Of a DNA stretch of 40,060 nt, positions 39,372 through 40,060 are shown one piece after another. Source of the DNA: Paenibacillus cisolokensis. Lineage in GTDB: Bacteria > Bacillota > Bacilli > Paenibacillales > Paenibacillaceae. Position numbers and translations under genes: made by a program. Where the stretch lies: the NCBI RefSeq assembly GCF_018403665.1, contig NZ_BOVJ01000127.1:1-40060 (forward strand). Direction: 5' to 3'. The notes under the pieces were generated by a model. It had not been told where the DNA came from. It did not search any database and saw nothing but the letters and a program-made list of their open reading frames with translations. Position 1 is the first letter of the stretch. Each line of letters starts with the position of its first letter.

Positions 39372-39992
39372 GTGAACGTCCTTGACCGGTTGGAGGAATT
39401 CGAGCTGGATGTGCTGCGTGAGGTCGGCAACATCGGATCCGGCAATGCCGCCACGGCGTTGTCGCGCTTGCTGGACAAGCAGGTGGATATGGCCGTCCCG
39501 CGCGTCAGCCTGATGCCGTTCGAGCGGATCGCCGACATTGTCGGCGGTCCGGAACAGATCGTATTCGCCGTTTATTTGCGCGTGGAGGGCGAGGCGCCCG
39601 GCAATCTGTTCTTTATCGTCGAGGAAGATTCCGCCAAGGCGCTGCTGCGCCGCTTCCTGGCGATCGAAGCGCAGCAGCCGGACGGTTATACGGAGATGGA
39701 ATTGTCCGCCCTGTGCGAGATCGGGAACATTTTGGCCGGTTCCTATCTGTCTTCGCTGGCCGACTTTACGCGGATGTCGCTTGCGCCTACCGTTCCGGCG
39801 ATCGCGCTCGATATGGCCGGTGCGATATTAAGCTACGGACTCGTACAGTACGGCGAAATGGGGGATTCGGCCTTGCTGATCGAAACGACGTTTTTGGAAG
39901 GCGGGGAAGCGTTAAAGGGCCGTTTTTTCCTCATTCCCGATCCGGAATCGTTCGTGAAAATTTTCCGTGCGCTGGGAGTGCCCGTCGAATGA
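39372..39992 (+). CDS. cheC: CheC, CheY-P phosphatase
   Basis: 206 residues. CheC removes phosphate from CheY-P and works with CheD. Both phosphatase motifs are present: LREVGNIGSGNAATALSRLL (near 16-35) and LCEIGNILAGSYLSSLADF (near 115). This agrees with an active two-site CheC. The GTG 39372 start follows GGAGG at the cheW end by about 8 bases. The stop overlaps the cheD ATG (ATGA). Confidence 0.96.
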   Translation: MNVLDRLEEFELDVLREVGNIGSGNAATALSRLLDKQVDMAVPRVSLMPFERIADIVGGPEQIVFAVYLRVEGEAPGNLFFIVEEDSAKALLRRFLAIEAQQPDGYTEMELSALCEIGNILAGSYLSSLADFTRMSLAPTVPAIALDMAGAILSYGLVQYGEMGDSALLIETTFLEGGEALKGRFFLIPDPESFVKIFRALGVPVE

Positions 39993-40060
39993 TCCAGAAA
40001 AAATGGTCAAGGTCGGAATGGCCGAACTGAATATCGCGCGCCGGCCGGACGTGCGCTCGA
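39989..40060 (+). CDS. cheD: CheD, receptor glutamine deamidase, N-terminal fragment (start affected by A6 run)
   Basis: Only the first ~24 codons are inside the window. From ATG 39989 one extra A in the run 39998-40003 gives MIQKKMVKVGMAELNIARRP, followed by DVRS. This matches the CheD start, in which VKVGMAELNIAR leads to the first strand. Without the extra base the frame stops after 13 codons, but ATG 40003 would give MVKVGMAE with no shift. CheD deamidates receptors and is the partner of CheC. Position after cheC is canonical. Confidence 0.85.

Overview
The window is a GC-rich Firmicutes chromosome segment, most likely from the Paenibacillaceae (Paenibacillus, Cohnella or a relative). The gene order matches the Bacillus block ylqG-ylqH / sucCD-dprA-topA-trmFO-hslVU-codY / fla-che almost gene for gene. 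CodY, CheC, CheD, FliY, YlxF and FlbD point to Bacillales, while the high GC content and frequent GTG/TTG starts fit Paenibacillaceae. I cannot name a species.

Layout. Positions 1-1477 (+) hold the end of a FliK-like protein, a stand-alone FlhB C-terminal-domain protein and a YraN nuclease-fold protein. A strong hairpin at 1551-1596 separates them from convergent yifB/comM (-, 1607-3183). The 552-base gap 3184-3735 holds the yifB promoter and an unusual leader hairpin, four degenerate 34-bp tandem repeats and the sucC promoter. sucC-sucD (succinyl-CoA synthetase) end at a terminator at 5907-5952. dprA, topA, trmFO, hslV, hslU and codY follow as a tightly packed run ending at a terminator at 13507-13540. 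From 13697 to the window end there is one uninterrupted fla/che operon: flgB flgC fliE fliF fliG fliH fliI fliJ ylxF fliK flgD flgE flbD fliL fliM fliY cheY fliO fliP fliQ fliR flhB flhA flhF flhG cheB cheA cheW cheC and the start of cheD. It encodes the rod, hook, MS ring, switch, export apparatus, placement GTPase/ATPase and the chemotaxis phosphorelay.

Quality caveat. Fourteen conserved genes are split by 20 apparent frameshifts. Every one is repaired by adding a single base, nearly always to an A/T homopolymer. This is the pattern of homopolymer under-calling in sequencing, not of gene decay. I annotate these as intact genes and give each site. Three of them (topA site 1, and the starts of fliL and cheD) have alternative readings worth testing.

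The most interesting signals outside the standard inventory are: the adjacent FliK-like and FlhB-C-like orphan pair at the left edge; the 34-bp repeat array upstream of sucC; a Shine-Dalgarno-sequestering, terminator-like hairpin in front of yifB; and three 41-bp hairpin-bearing tandem repeats between fliP and fliQ. An HslV with no N-terminal Ser/Thr and the absence of codV/xerC are also notable.
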